From NCBI GenBank assembly GCA_934097255.1, contig CAKONT010000065.1, positions 1 to 5,577 on the forward strand: a stretch of 5,577 bases of DNA, in the 5' to 3' direction. Below, piece by piece: positions 1 through 5,574 of the stretch (the first letter of the stretch is position 1; the number at the start of each line of letters is the position of its first letter). The notes under the pieces are model-generated. The model ran no database searches and was not told the DNA's origin. It saw nothing but the letters and a program-made list of their open reading frames with translations. The translations under genes and the position numbers were made by a program. Origin of the DNA: an uncultured Bacilli bacterium. Lineage in GTDB: Bacteria > Bacillota_I > Bacilli_A > RF39 > UBA660.

Positions 1-77
1 GTACTTTAAAGTTTTTTGGCATTTTTATCTAAATAAGTTGATTTTACTTTATTAAAGTATAAAAAAATGGTATATTT
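1..77. other. Left flank of first IS copy, no gene seen
   Basis: This is AT-rich DNA with stop codons in all three plus frames (7-9, 53-55 and 30-32), so it is not the missing 5' part of the surface gene found on the other side of the IS. On the minus strand an ATG at about 20-22 opens seven codons that run off the window edge, but no SD site precedes it, so it is not called as a gene. Two related palindromes are visible: ACTTTAAAGT (3-12) and TACTTTA-T-TAAAGTA (45-59). They could be operator-like, or simply AT-rich symmetry. Confidence 0.5.
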
Positions 78-95
78 CTTATCTTTGGAGGAATA
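78..95 (+). repeat. Left terminal inverted repeat, IS copy 1
   Basis: CTTATCTTTGGAGGAATA pairs with the right end (2314-2331, which reads CGCATCTTTGGAGGAATA inward). Sixteen of 18 positions match, and the only mismatches are bases 2-3. The inner 15 bp are perfect. The repeat contains GGAGG, an SD-like core, pointing into the element from both ends. Confidence 0.85.
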
Positions 96-122
96 TTGAA
101 TAAATGGTAGAGCGAAAACATT

Positions 123-149
123 AAAAAAAGTGCTTAAAATCGCACTTTT
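123..149 (-). terminator. Intrinsic terminator of transposase gene, copy 1
   Basis: On the minus strand, an 8-bp stem AAAAGTGC / GCACTTTT with an 8-nt loop is followed by a run of T, giving GCAC then seven T. It starts 47 bp after the transposase stop codon. On the plus strand the same hairpin has only four T after the stem, so it may act weakly in that direction too. Confidence 0.75.
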
Positions 150-170
150 AGAATATTTGATGATAACAAT

Positions 171-234
171 GGAAAACCGGAAAATGTAGTATATTTTATT
201 TTACTGCATTAAGCATTTCTTTAATCGGTTTTCC
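171..234. repeat. Long-loop inverted repeat spanning the transposase 3' end, copy 1
   Basis: GGAAAACCG (171-179) is the exact reverse complement of CGGTTTTCC (226-234), with a 46-nt loop that contains the transposase stop codon. In the transposase mRNA the last coding segment could pair with the 3' untranslated region. On the plus strand the right arm is followed directly by seven T (235-241), so the structure could also terminate transcription entering antisense to the transposase. The long loop makes strong function uncertain. Confidence 0.4.
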
Positions 235-2172
235 TTTTTTTGTAACACTTAAGTTAAATACTTCAGCTAATACAGTGTTGATTACATCCTTCTTTGCTAA
301 TGATTTTGCTATTTCTCTTCCTTTATCATCAACCATTTTAACTGATTTTAAATAAGAAAGCTCATTAATAATTTTATCTAAAGTAAAATCATTTGGATCA
401 TATTTAGCATCATTGCCCTTTCTTCTTCCAAGCATACAACCTTCATAACCTATGTGATTATATACTTTATATATTAAGGATTTTAGTACTTCTTGTGCTA
501 AAAAGCATAGTTCAAAATGACCAATAATATGTTCAATTTTATGTAAATAAACAGTTCCAAAACCTTGAAAAGTTTTTGCGGTTCTAAAGCTATATTCAAT
601 TTGCCATCTATTCCTTGAAAAATGATATATTTCAGCAGGTGTATTATCTAAATTAGTTGCTTGGCAATATAATCCACATAGTGATTTTTCAAACTCATAT
701 TTTTCATTTGCAAAATTGTTTGCAATCTCTTCAGCTATTTCACCATTTTGCGTCATTTTATTTGATTTTACAAATCTTCTATAATCTTTATTTGATTTAT
801 TACCTATATCATAATTGTTTTCAACTGCATTTAAAGCTTTTGCTTTATCTTCTTCTAATTTATGAAATTGTTCATAGTAATATTTTAAACTAAACGTAAC
901 TACAAGACGTTGATTATAAGTGATTTTTATGAATTCCTTTGATTTTGGAACAGAAAAGTCTTCGTCTTTTAACTTAGTTAAATCGTATTTTTCATTCTTT
1001 TTCTTACCATTAATTGATTTGTATTTGTTTTCTTCTTTTTTGTTTTTATCTGCATATATTTTGGCTTCAGAAATTGCCCATCTTGATTTATAAAAAACTT
1101 GATTATAAAAAGCTTCAGCAATCTTTTTACCTTCATCACTTTCATCTTTTTTTAATTTGTCATACTTAGCTATAATCTCATCTTTAGTCATATCTACATT
1201 ATCAAACTTAGTATCTATTGCCCATGTTCTAATAAAATCAGGTACTTTCTTATATGATAATGGCTGAGTCATAATATATCCTTTAAACTTTTGCTCTAAA
1301 AAGCGCTTGTTTTTTGCACTACATAATCCAGCATCTGTACAAATAACAACATTCTTACATTTATCGCTTTTGAATATTAATTCAACTTGCTCTTTTAAAG
1401 ATGGTTGTTCACTATCTCTACCATTAAATACATATAATCCAACAAGCAATCCCCATTGATCACATACGCATCCAATTTGAATTAACGGTCCATATATTCC
1501 TTCTTTTCCTTTTTTAATACCTATTAATGTATTCTCGTTAACAGTTTGCGACATATTAACTGTTGTGACATCATAAAAATACAAATCAGAATTCTTATCT
1601 AAATATTTTTTTACTCTTTTATAAGTGTAATTATTTATATAATCAACATTTTTATTTAGAACATCTAAACAATCATAAAGTGAATCTATAGTAAGATTAT
1701 TAGGTTTAAATAAATAATTACATGCACTATTAAAGGCAGATAATTTAGATGATGAATTTAAAATTTGTATGCTTGTTAAAAAGAATACAACTTCATCTAA
1801 ATCATATTTCCATTTTCCTTTACTATCTTTTTTAATATTTGATAAAAATTTTGGCAATCCTAATTGATTCCAAACAGAACGCAAATAAAGCTGCGATGAG
1901 TAAAAAACATTATCTTCAGTTTCATCTTCATCAGCAAGCACAGTAAAAACAAATTTATCAGAATTAGCCTTACGCCATTTATTATAAATATCTTCACCTT
2001 GACGTTTTGCTTCTTCTTTATAATTATCGCCATATTGTTTTTTAAATTCATCAACAGTACCTAAGACACCGCAATTCTTAGATGTTGATTTACCATGTTC
2101 ATCCCTAAAGGAAGATCTAACGATAAGGCAAACACCATTTTTTCTCTTTTCTTCAACTATATGAAAACCCAT
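196..2172 (-). CDS. DDE transposase, IS1634-like, copy 1
   Basis: This 658-aa transposase is expected to cut and join the ends of its own IS. Visible landmarks in order: an N-terminal region of about 110 residues, probably for DNA binding; the first catalytic Asp, D201, in YFYDVTTV; a strand and turn region (GPLIQIG, then GLLVGLYVFNGRDSEQ around 229-256); the second Asp, D280, in CTDAGLCSAKN; a long insertion (about 300-505) that includes a charged lysine-rich stretch (331-410) and a segment RLVVTFSLKYYY (422-433); then the catalytic Glu, E526, in RWQIEYSFRTAK. R522, E526 and K533 keep the R-(3)-E-(6)-K spacing of the IS4-superfamily YREK signature, but the usual Tyr position is Ser519. The segment KIEHIIGHFELCFLAQ (545-560) is typical of IS1634-type enzymes. 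The ATG is supported by GGAGG 7 nt upstream. The frame is intact, so the enzyme may be active. It is longer than the roughly 450-600 aa I expect for the family. Confidence 0.92.
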   Translation of the reverse strand: MGFHIVEEKRKNGVCLIVRSSFRDEHGKSTSKNCGVLGTVDEFKKQYGDNYKEEAKRQGEDIYNKWRKANSDKFVFTVLADEDETEDNVFYSSQLYLRSVWNQLGLPKFLSNIKKDSKGKWKYDLDEVVFFLTSIQILNSSSKLSAFNSACNYLFKPNNLTIDSLYDCLDVLNKNVDYINNYTYKRVKKYLDKNSDLYFYDVTTVNMSQTVNENTLIGIKKGKEGIYGPLIQIGCVCDQWGLLVGLYVFNGRDSEQPSLKEQVELIFKSDKCKNVVICTDAGLCSAKNKRFLEQKFKGYIMTQPLSYKKVPDFIRTWAIDTKFDNVDMTKDEIIAKYDKLKKDESDEGKKIAEAFYNQVFYKSRWAISEAKIYADKNKKEENKYKSINGKKKNEKYDLTKLKDEDFSVPKSKEFIKITYNQRLVVTFSLKYYYEQFHKLEEDKAKALNAVENNYDIGNKSNKDYRRFVKSNKMTQNGEIAEEIANNFANEKYEFEKSLCGLYCQATNLDNTPAEIYHFSRNRWQIEYSFRTAKTFQGFGTVYLHKIEHIIGHFELCFLAQEVLKSLIYKVYNHIGYEGCMLGRRKGNDAKYDPNDFTLDKIINELSYLKSVKMVDDKGREIAKSLAKKDVINTVLAEVFNLSVTKKGKPIKEMLNAVK

Positions 2173-2179
2173 AAAATCG

Positions 2180-2184
2180 CCTCC
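2180..2184 (-). promoter_or_regulatory. Shine-Dalgarno site of transposase, copy 1
   Basis: GGAGG on the minus strand lies 7 nt before the transposase ATG and settles the start choice. It also lies only about 6 nt downstream of the -10 box, so the predicted mRNA leader is very short. Confidence 0.8.
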
Positions 2185-2190
2185 AGTAAT

Positions 2191-2199
2191 ATTATATCA
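2191..2199 (-). promoter_or_regulatory. Extended -10 promoter of transposase, copy 1
   Basis: TGATATAAT on the minus strand is a perfect extended -10 element (TG, one base, TATAAT). No good -35 box is seen at 16-18 bp, which is compatible with an extended -10 promoter. The predicted transcription start is about 2183-2186, at or next to the SD site. Confidence 0.6.
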
Positions 2200-2204
2200 T
2201 AAAT

Positions 2205-2220
2205 GTAGTATAAATACTAC
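2205..2220. promoter_or_regulatory. 16-bp palindrome upstream of the transposase -10 box, copy 1
   Basis: Plus-strand GTAGTAT-AA-ATACTAC has perfect 7-bp arms and a 2-bp centre. It occupies the -35 region of the transposase promoter, where a repressor or the transposase itself could bind. A 12-bp match to its left half (AAATGTAGTATA) recurs at 182-193, just past the transposase stop. Confidence 0.45.
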
Positions 2221-2235
2221 AAAAAAGTTTTAAAA

Positions 2236-2272
2236 AAAATAAACTTGACACGTTTATTTTGGATTTTATATA
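2236..2272 (+). promoter_or_regulatory. Outward-facing promoter with -35 box in a palindrome loop, copy 1
   Basis: The consensus -35 TTGACA (2245-2250) is followed after 16 bp by TATATA (2267-2272), pointing out of the right end into the surface-gene remnant. A transcript would start near 2279. The -35 box lies in the 7-nt loop of a perfect 9-bp inverted repeat, AAAATAAAC (2236-2244) and GTTTATTTT (2252-2260), which looks like an operator. On the minus strand the same repeat is followed by a T run, so it could also be a weak terminator of transcription entering from outside; the stem has only one G-C pair. Confidence 0.55.
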
Positions 2273-2313
2273 TTTATATATAATTTTTTTAAAATTACAC
2301 CTATTATTTAAAT

Positions 2314-2331
2314 TATTCCTCCAAAGATGCG
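2314..2331 (-). repeat. Right terminal inverted repeat, IS copy 1
   Basis: Read inward it is CGCATCTTTGGAGGAATA, matching the left end at 16 of 18 positions. The last three bases (GCG on the plus strand) are shared by both IS copies, so they are counted as part of the element. Confidence 0.85.
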
Positions 2332-3282
2332 GATTATACTATTACACAAGCTTATATTAAAGCTCTTGATATTACTAAGAATTTTCCACCAATTATTGTT
2401 ATTTCTATGGCAACAGGTAGTGTAAAATACAAAAATTATAAATTTGATGTTAATGCTTATTATTTAGATAATGAGCAAATAGAGGAAATGTATTATTATG
2501 TTAATGAAACTACTACATATCCTAAAAGCAATTGGATACAATTTGCTAAAGAAATAAGCGTTAGTGAGGGTGAAGGTAAAAAATACATTCATATAAAAAT
2601 AGTTTCGAAAAAAGAAACTTATTACTACACATCAAATCCAATTATTTTAGATCATGTTGAGCCAAAAATCGAATTAATTACCAAAGACAGCAAGCCGTTT
2701 AATGAAAAGTATGCTAATGGCCCTATAACTGTAAATGTAATAGATGATAATGAAGAAATTGAAATAATATATACATTAAATGGAAAGGAGTTTAAAGAAA
2801 ATAGTAAGCAAGTTAGCCTATATAATGATGGATTCTATTCAATATACGCCAAGGATGGTGCTAGCAATTTTTCGGTAGCAATTGAGTTTACAATCGATAC
2901 AATTCTCCCAACAATAACTAAAATCGATAATAAATCCTTTGCTGGCACATCTTATAGTACTAGAGAAAGCAATATTACAATTGAAGGAAGCGAGGCACTA
3001 GTTTGCTATAATCTAGGCTATAAAGGCGTTAAAGAAGGTCAATATCAAGCATTAAATGATAATGAAACGACTTTCAATATAAAACTAAAAAAAGGTGTCA
3101 ACACGTTGACAATTTATGATCTTGCTGGAAATGAATCAGTAACCTATGAAATCATTTACTCTCCAAGATTTTTACAAGACACTCAATTGCTACTGTTTGT
3201 ATTTTCAACATTAGTTGCATTATTTATTGGAATAATAATAATTGTTTATGCAATTAAGCATAAGAAAAATCTTGTTAAATAA
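2332..3282 (+). pseudogene. 5'-truncated surface protein, Ig-like modules and C-terminal membrane anchor
   Basis: An open frame of 316 codons runs from the first base after the IS to a TAA. The first ATG is at 2407 and would give 291 aa, but no SD site precedes it and the 25 in-frame codons before it already read as protein. The frame even stays open back to 2293 inside the IS, without a start codon. Numbered from the ATG at 2407, three beta-rich modules are visible: about 1-88, 89-170 and 171-252. The first two end in junction motifs LDHVEPKI and IDTILPTI, while KDGASN (149-154) and YDLAGN (237-242) resemble the D-x-A-G-N turn of bacterial Ig-like domains. The residues before the ATG (ALDITKNFPPII) look like the end of a further upstream module. 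A membrane helix (about 260-282) and a basic tail (KHKKNLVK) follow; there is no LPXTG. The likely original role is an exported, membrane-anchored surface or adhesion protein. The signal peptide and N-terminal part are missing, so the remnant is probably non-functional. Confidence 0.7.
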
Positions 3283-3320
3283 TATAGACAAAAAAAAGTA
3301 AAAGTTTTATAATTTAATAA
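3283..3320. other. Short gap between surface-gene stop and second IS copy
   Basis: These 38 AT-rich bases hold no hairpin terminator, start codon with SD site, or repeat. The second IS sits immediately downstream of the surface gene, so it may have replaced or displaced that gene's natural terminator. Confidence 0.5.
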
Positions 3321-3338
3321 CTTATCTTTGGAGGAATA
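3321..3338 (+). repeat. Left terminal inverted repeat, IS copy 2
   Basis: CTTATCTTTGGAGGAATA is identical to the left end of copy 1 and matches the right end (5557-5574) at 16 of 18 positions. Confidence 0.85.
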
Positions 3339-3365
3339 TTGAATAAATGGTAGAGCGAAAACATT

Positions 3366-3392
3366 AAAAAAAGTGCTTAAAATCGCACTTTT
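3366..3392 (-). terminator. Intrinsic terminator of transposase gene, copy 2
   Basis: An 8-bp stem AAAAGTGC / GCACTTTT with an 8-nt loop is followed by seven T on the minus strand, 47 bp after the transposase stop. It also stands between the surface-gene stop on the plus strand and the IS coding region, where it has only four T and would work weakly. Confidence 0.75.
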
Positions 3393-3413
3393 AGAATATT
3401 TGATGATAACAAT

Positions 3414-3477
3414 GGAAAACCGGAAAATGTAGTATATTTTATTTTACTGCATTAAGCATTTCTTTAATCGGTTTTCC
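3414..3477. repeat. Long-loop inverted repeat spanning the transposase 3' end, copy 2
   Basis: GGAAAACCG (3414-3422) and CGGTTTTCC (3469-3477) enclose the stop codon in a 46-nt loop. Seven T follow on the plus strand, so transcription entering from the surface gene could be stopped here before running antisense through the transposase. Confidence 0.4.
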
Positions 3478-5415
3478 TTTTTTTGTAACACTTAAGTTAA
3501 ATACTTCAGCTAATACAGTGTTGATTACATCCTTCTTTGCTAATGATTTTGCTATTTCTCTTCCTTTATCATCAACCATTTTAACTGATTTTAAATAAGA
3601 AAGCTCATTAATAATTTTATCTAAAGTAAAATCATTTGGATCATATTTAGCATCATTGCCCTTTCTTCTTCCAAGCATACAACCTTCATAACCTATGTGA
3701 TTATATACTTTATATATTAAGGATTTTAGTACTTCTTGTGCTAAAAAGCATAGTTCAAAATGACCAATAATATGTTCAATTTTATGTAAATAAACAGTTC
3801 CAAAACCTTGAAAAGTTTTTGCGGTTCTAAAGCTATATTCAATTTGCCATCTATTCCTTGAAAAATGATATATTTCAGCAGGTGTATTATCTAAATTAGT
3901 TGCTTGGCAATATAATCCACATAGTGATTTTTCAAACTCATATTTTTCATTTGCAAAATTGTTTGCAATCTCTTCAGCTATTTCACCATTTTGCGTCATT
4001 TTATTTGATTTTACAAATCTTCTATAATCTTTATTTGATTTATTACCTATATCATAATTGTTTTCAACTGCATTTAAAGCTTTTGCTTTATCTTCTTCTA
4101 ATTTATGAAATTGTTCATAGTAATATTTTAAACTAAACGTAACTACAAGACGTTGATTATAAGTGATTTTTATGAATTCCTTTGATTTTGGAACAGAAAA
4201 GTCTTCGTCTTTTAACTTAGTTAAATCGTATTTTTCATTCTTTTTCTTACCATTAATTGATTTGTATTTGTTTTCTTCTTTTTTGTTTTTATCTGCATAT
4301 ATTTTGGCTTCAGAAATTGCCCATCTTGATTTATAAAAAACTTGATTATAAAAAGCTTCAGCAATCTTTTTACCTTCATCACTTTCATCTTTTTTTAATT
4401 TGTCATACTTAGCTATAATCTCATCTTTAGTCATATCTACATTATCAAACTTAGTATCTATTGCCCATGTTCTAATAAAATCAGGTACTTTCTTATATGA
4501 TAATGGCTGAGTCATAATATATCCTTTAAACTTTTGCTCTAAAAAGCGCTTGTTTTTTGCACTACATAATCCAGCATCTGTACAAATAACAACATTCTTA
4601 CATTTATCGCTTTTGAATATTAATTCAACTTGCTCTTTTAAAGATGGTTGTTCACTATCTCTACCATTAAATACATATAATCCAACAAGCAATCCCCATT
4701 GATCACATACGCATCCAATTTGAATTAACGGTCCATATATTCCTTCTTTTCCTTTTTTAATACCTATTAATGTATTCTCGTTAACAGTTTGCGACATATT
4801 AACTGTTGTGACATCATAAAAATACAAATCAGAATTCTTATCTAAATATTTTTTTACTCTTTTATAAGTGTAATTATTTATATAATCAACATTTTTATTT
4901 AGAACATCTAAACAATCATAAAGTGAATCTATAGTAAGATTATTAGGTTTAAATAAATAATTACATGCACTATTAAAGGCAGATAATTTAGATGATGAAT
5001 TTAAAATTTGTATGCTTGTTAAAAAGAATACAACTTCATCTAAATCATATTTCCATTTTCCTTTACTATCTTTTTTAATATTTGATAAAAATTTTGGCAA
5101 TCCTAATTGATTCCAAACAGAACGCAAATAAAGCTGCGATGAGTAAAAAACATTATCTTCAGTTTCATCTTCATCAGCAAGCACAGTAAAAACAAATTTA
5201 TCAGAATTAGCCTTACGCCATTTATTATAAATATCTTCACCTTGACGTTTTGCTTCTTCTTTATAATTATCGCCATATTGTTTTTTAAATTCATCAACAG
5301 TACCTAAGACACCGCAATTCTTAGATGTTGATTTACCATGTTCATCCCTAAAGGAAGATCTAACGATAAGGCAAACACCATTTTTTCTCTTTTCTTCAAC
5401 TATATGAAAACCCAT
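3439..5415 (-). CDS. DDE transposase, IS1634-like, copy 2
   Basis: The 658-aa product is identical to that of the first copy, with catalytic residues D201, D280 and E526, R522 and K533 in place, and Ser519 where the YREK signature usually has Tyr. The ATG is preceded by GGAGG at 7 nt, the stop is TAA, and there is no frameshift or internal stop. It is therefore a second potentially active source of the same enzyme, able to act on the ends of both copies. It is convergent with the surface-gene remnant: the two stop codons are about 157 bp apart, with the terminator and the left inverted repeat between them. Its promoter and operator-like elements lie at 5434-5463. Because the two genes are indistinguishable, the copy cannot be ranked as older or younger from the coding sequence. 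Confidence 0.92.
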   Translation of the reverse strand: MGFHIVEEKRKNGVCLIVRSSFRDEHGKSTSKNCGVLGTVDEFKKQYGDNYKEEAKRQGEDIYNKWRKANSDKFVFTVLADEDETEDNVFYSSQLYLRSVWNQLGLPKFLSNIKKDSKGKWKYDLDEVVFFLTSIQILNSSSKLSAFNSACNYLFKPNNLTIDSLYDCLDVLNKNVDYINNYTYKRVKKYLDKNSDLYFYDVTTVNMSQTVNENTLIGIKKGKEGIYGPLIQIGCVCDQWGLLVGLYVFNGRDSEQPSLKEQVELIFKSDKCKNVVICTDAGLCSAKNKRFLEQKFKGYIMTQPLSYKKVPDFIRTWAIDTKFDNVDMTKDEIIAKYDKLKKDESDEGKKIAEAFYNQVFYKSRWAISEAKIYADKNKKEENKYKSINGKKKNEKYDLTKLKDEDFSVPKSKEFIKITYNQRLVVTFSLKYYYEQFHKLEEDKAKALNAVENNYDIGNKSNKDYRRFVKSNKMTQNGEIAEEIANNFANEKYEFEKSLCGLYCQATNLDNTPAEIYHFSRNRWQIEYSFRTAKTFQGFGTVYLHKIEHIIGHFELCFLAQEVLKSLIYKVYNHIGYEGCMLGRRKGNDAKYDPNDFTLDKIINELSYLKSVKMVDDKGREIAKSLAKKDVINTVLAEVFNLSVTKKGKPIKEMLNAVK

Positions 5416-5422
5416 AAAATCG

Positions 5423-5427
5423 CCTCC
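5423..5427 (-). promoter_or_regulatory. Shine-Dalgarno site of transposase, copy 2
   Basis: GGAGG on the minus strand lies 7 nt before the ATG, identical to copy 1, and supports the chosen start. Confidence 0.8.
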
Positions 5428-5433
5428 AGTAAT

Positions 5434-5442
5434 ATTATATCA
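5434..5442 (-). promoter_or_regulatory. Extended -10 promoter of transposase, copy 2
   Basis: TGATATAAT on the minus strand, with no convincing -35 box, is identical to copy 1. The predicted start is about 5426-5429, next to the SD site. Confidence 0.6.
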
Positions 5443-5447
5443 TAAAT

Positions 5448-5463
5448 GTAGTATAAATACTAC
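5448..5463. promoter_or_regulatory. 16-bp palindrome upstream of the transposase -10 box, copy 2
   Basis: GTAGTAT-AA-ATACTAC, perfect 7-bp arms with a 2-bp centre, covers the -35 region of the transposase promoter. It is a candidate operator. The partial match just past the transposase stop is at 3425-3436. Confidence 0.45.
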
Positions 5464-5478
5464 AAAAAAGTTTTAAAA

Positions 5479-5515
5479 AAAATAAACTTGACACGTTTAT
5501 TTTGGATTTTATATA
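5479..5515 (+). promoter_or_regulatory. Outward-facing promoter with -35 box in a palindrome loop, copy 2
   Basis: TTGACA (5488-5493), a 16-bp spacer and TATATA (5510-5515) point out of the right end. The -35 box lies in the loop of AAAATAAAC / GTTTATTTT (5479-5487 and 5495-5503). A transcript would start near 5522 and enter whatever gene lies right of the window. Confidence 0.55.
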
Positions 5516-5556
5516 TTTATATATAATTTTTTTAAAATTACACCTATTATTTAAAT

Positions 5557-5574
5557 TATTCCTCCAAAGATGCG
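5557..5574 (-). repeat. Right terminal inverted repeat, IS copy 2
   Basis: Read inward it is CGCATCTTTGGAGGAATA, identical to copy 1. Three flanking bases (TTT) follow before the window ends. Confidence 0.85.

Larger units (their letters stand above)
78..2331 (-). mobile_element. Insertion sequence, IS1634-like (IS4 superfamily), copy 1
   Basis: The element is 2254 bp with one transposase gene on the minus strand. The ends were set where the two copies in the window stop matching: bases 77 and 3320 differ, and bases 2332 and 5575 differ. The resulting termini form an 18-bp inverted repeat with 16 matches, and the element starts with C and ends with G. The family call rests on the transposase: D-D-E with an R-(3)-E-(6)-K signature and an IS1634-style segment after the catalytic E. 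At about 2.25 kb it is larger than I expect for this family. No target-site duplication is visible, because the left flank ends ...TATATTT while the right flank begins GATTATACT. Confidence 0.88.
78..5574. mobile_element. Composite-transposon-like unit: two direct IS copies flanking a surface-gene fragment
   Basis: Two apparently identical 2254-bp IS copies in the same orientation enclose 989 bp (2332-3320). Such a unit could in principle move as one using the outermost inverted repeats, or be lost by homologous recombination between the copies, leaving a single IS. What is seen is the architecture; mobility as a unit is inference. The enclosed DNA holds only a 5'-truncated gene, with no resistance or other cargo, so two independent insertions plus a rearrangement are at least as likely. 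The outer target-site duplication cannot be tested because only 3 bases remain to the right of the second copy. Confidence 0.4.
3321..5574 (-). mobile_element. Insertion sequence, IS1634-like (IS4 superfamily), copy 2
   Basis: This is a second 2254-bp copy in the same orientation as the first. I saw no base difference and the transposase translations are identical. The left boundary is fixed by divergence from copy 1 at base 3320, and the right boundary by divergence at 5575. The left flank ends ...TTTAATAA and only TTT is visible to the right, so a target-site duplication cannot be judged. The lack of divergence implies a recent duplication, gene conversion or an assembly effect. Confidence 0.88.

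Noticed and set aside
75..77. TTT left of copy 1 and TTT right of copy 2 as a 3-bp outer target-site duplication
   Set aside because: Three T in AT-rich DNA carry no weight, and the window ends right there.
657..893. Plus-strand open frame of 78 codons inside the transposase gene, repeated at 3900-4136
   Set aside because: It lies antisense within a well-supported transposase. Its product is an AT-driven Leu/Ile/Phe/His-rich string with no credible SD site.
1860..2054. Minus-strand open frame of 64 codons in another frame of the transposase, repeated at 5103-5297
   Set aside because: It overlaps the transposase N-terminal region on the same strand. It is Lys/Ile/Met-rich low-complexity sequence, with no sign of programmed frameshifting and an intact full-length transposase frame.
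2407..2409. ATG at 2407 as the true start of the surface gene
   Set aside because: There is no SD site upstream, no signal peptide follows, and the in-frame codons before it continue the Ig-like module pattern up to the IS edge.
2327..2425. Short ORF starting with an ATG in the right IS end, downstream of the outward promoter
   Set aside because: It is 32 codons in a different frame from the surface gene. The sequence before it is CCTCC rather than an SD site, and the frame overlaps the surface-gene frame.
196..3282. Mycoplasma-type genetic code (TGA = Trp)
   Set aside because: Long frames are complete under the standard code with all Trp as TGG and TAA stops. There is no frame that needs TGA read-through.
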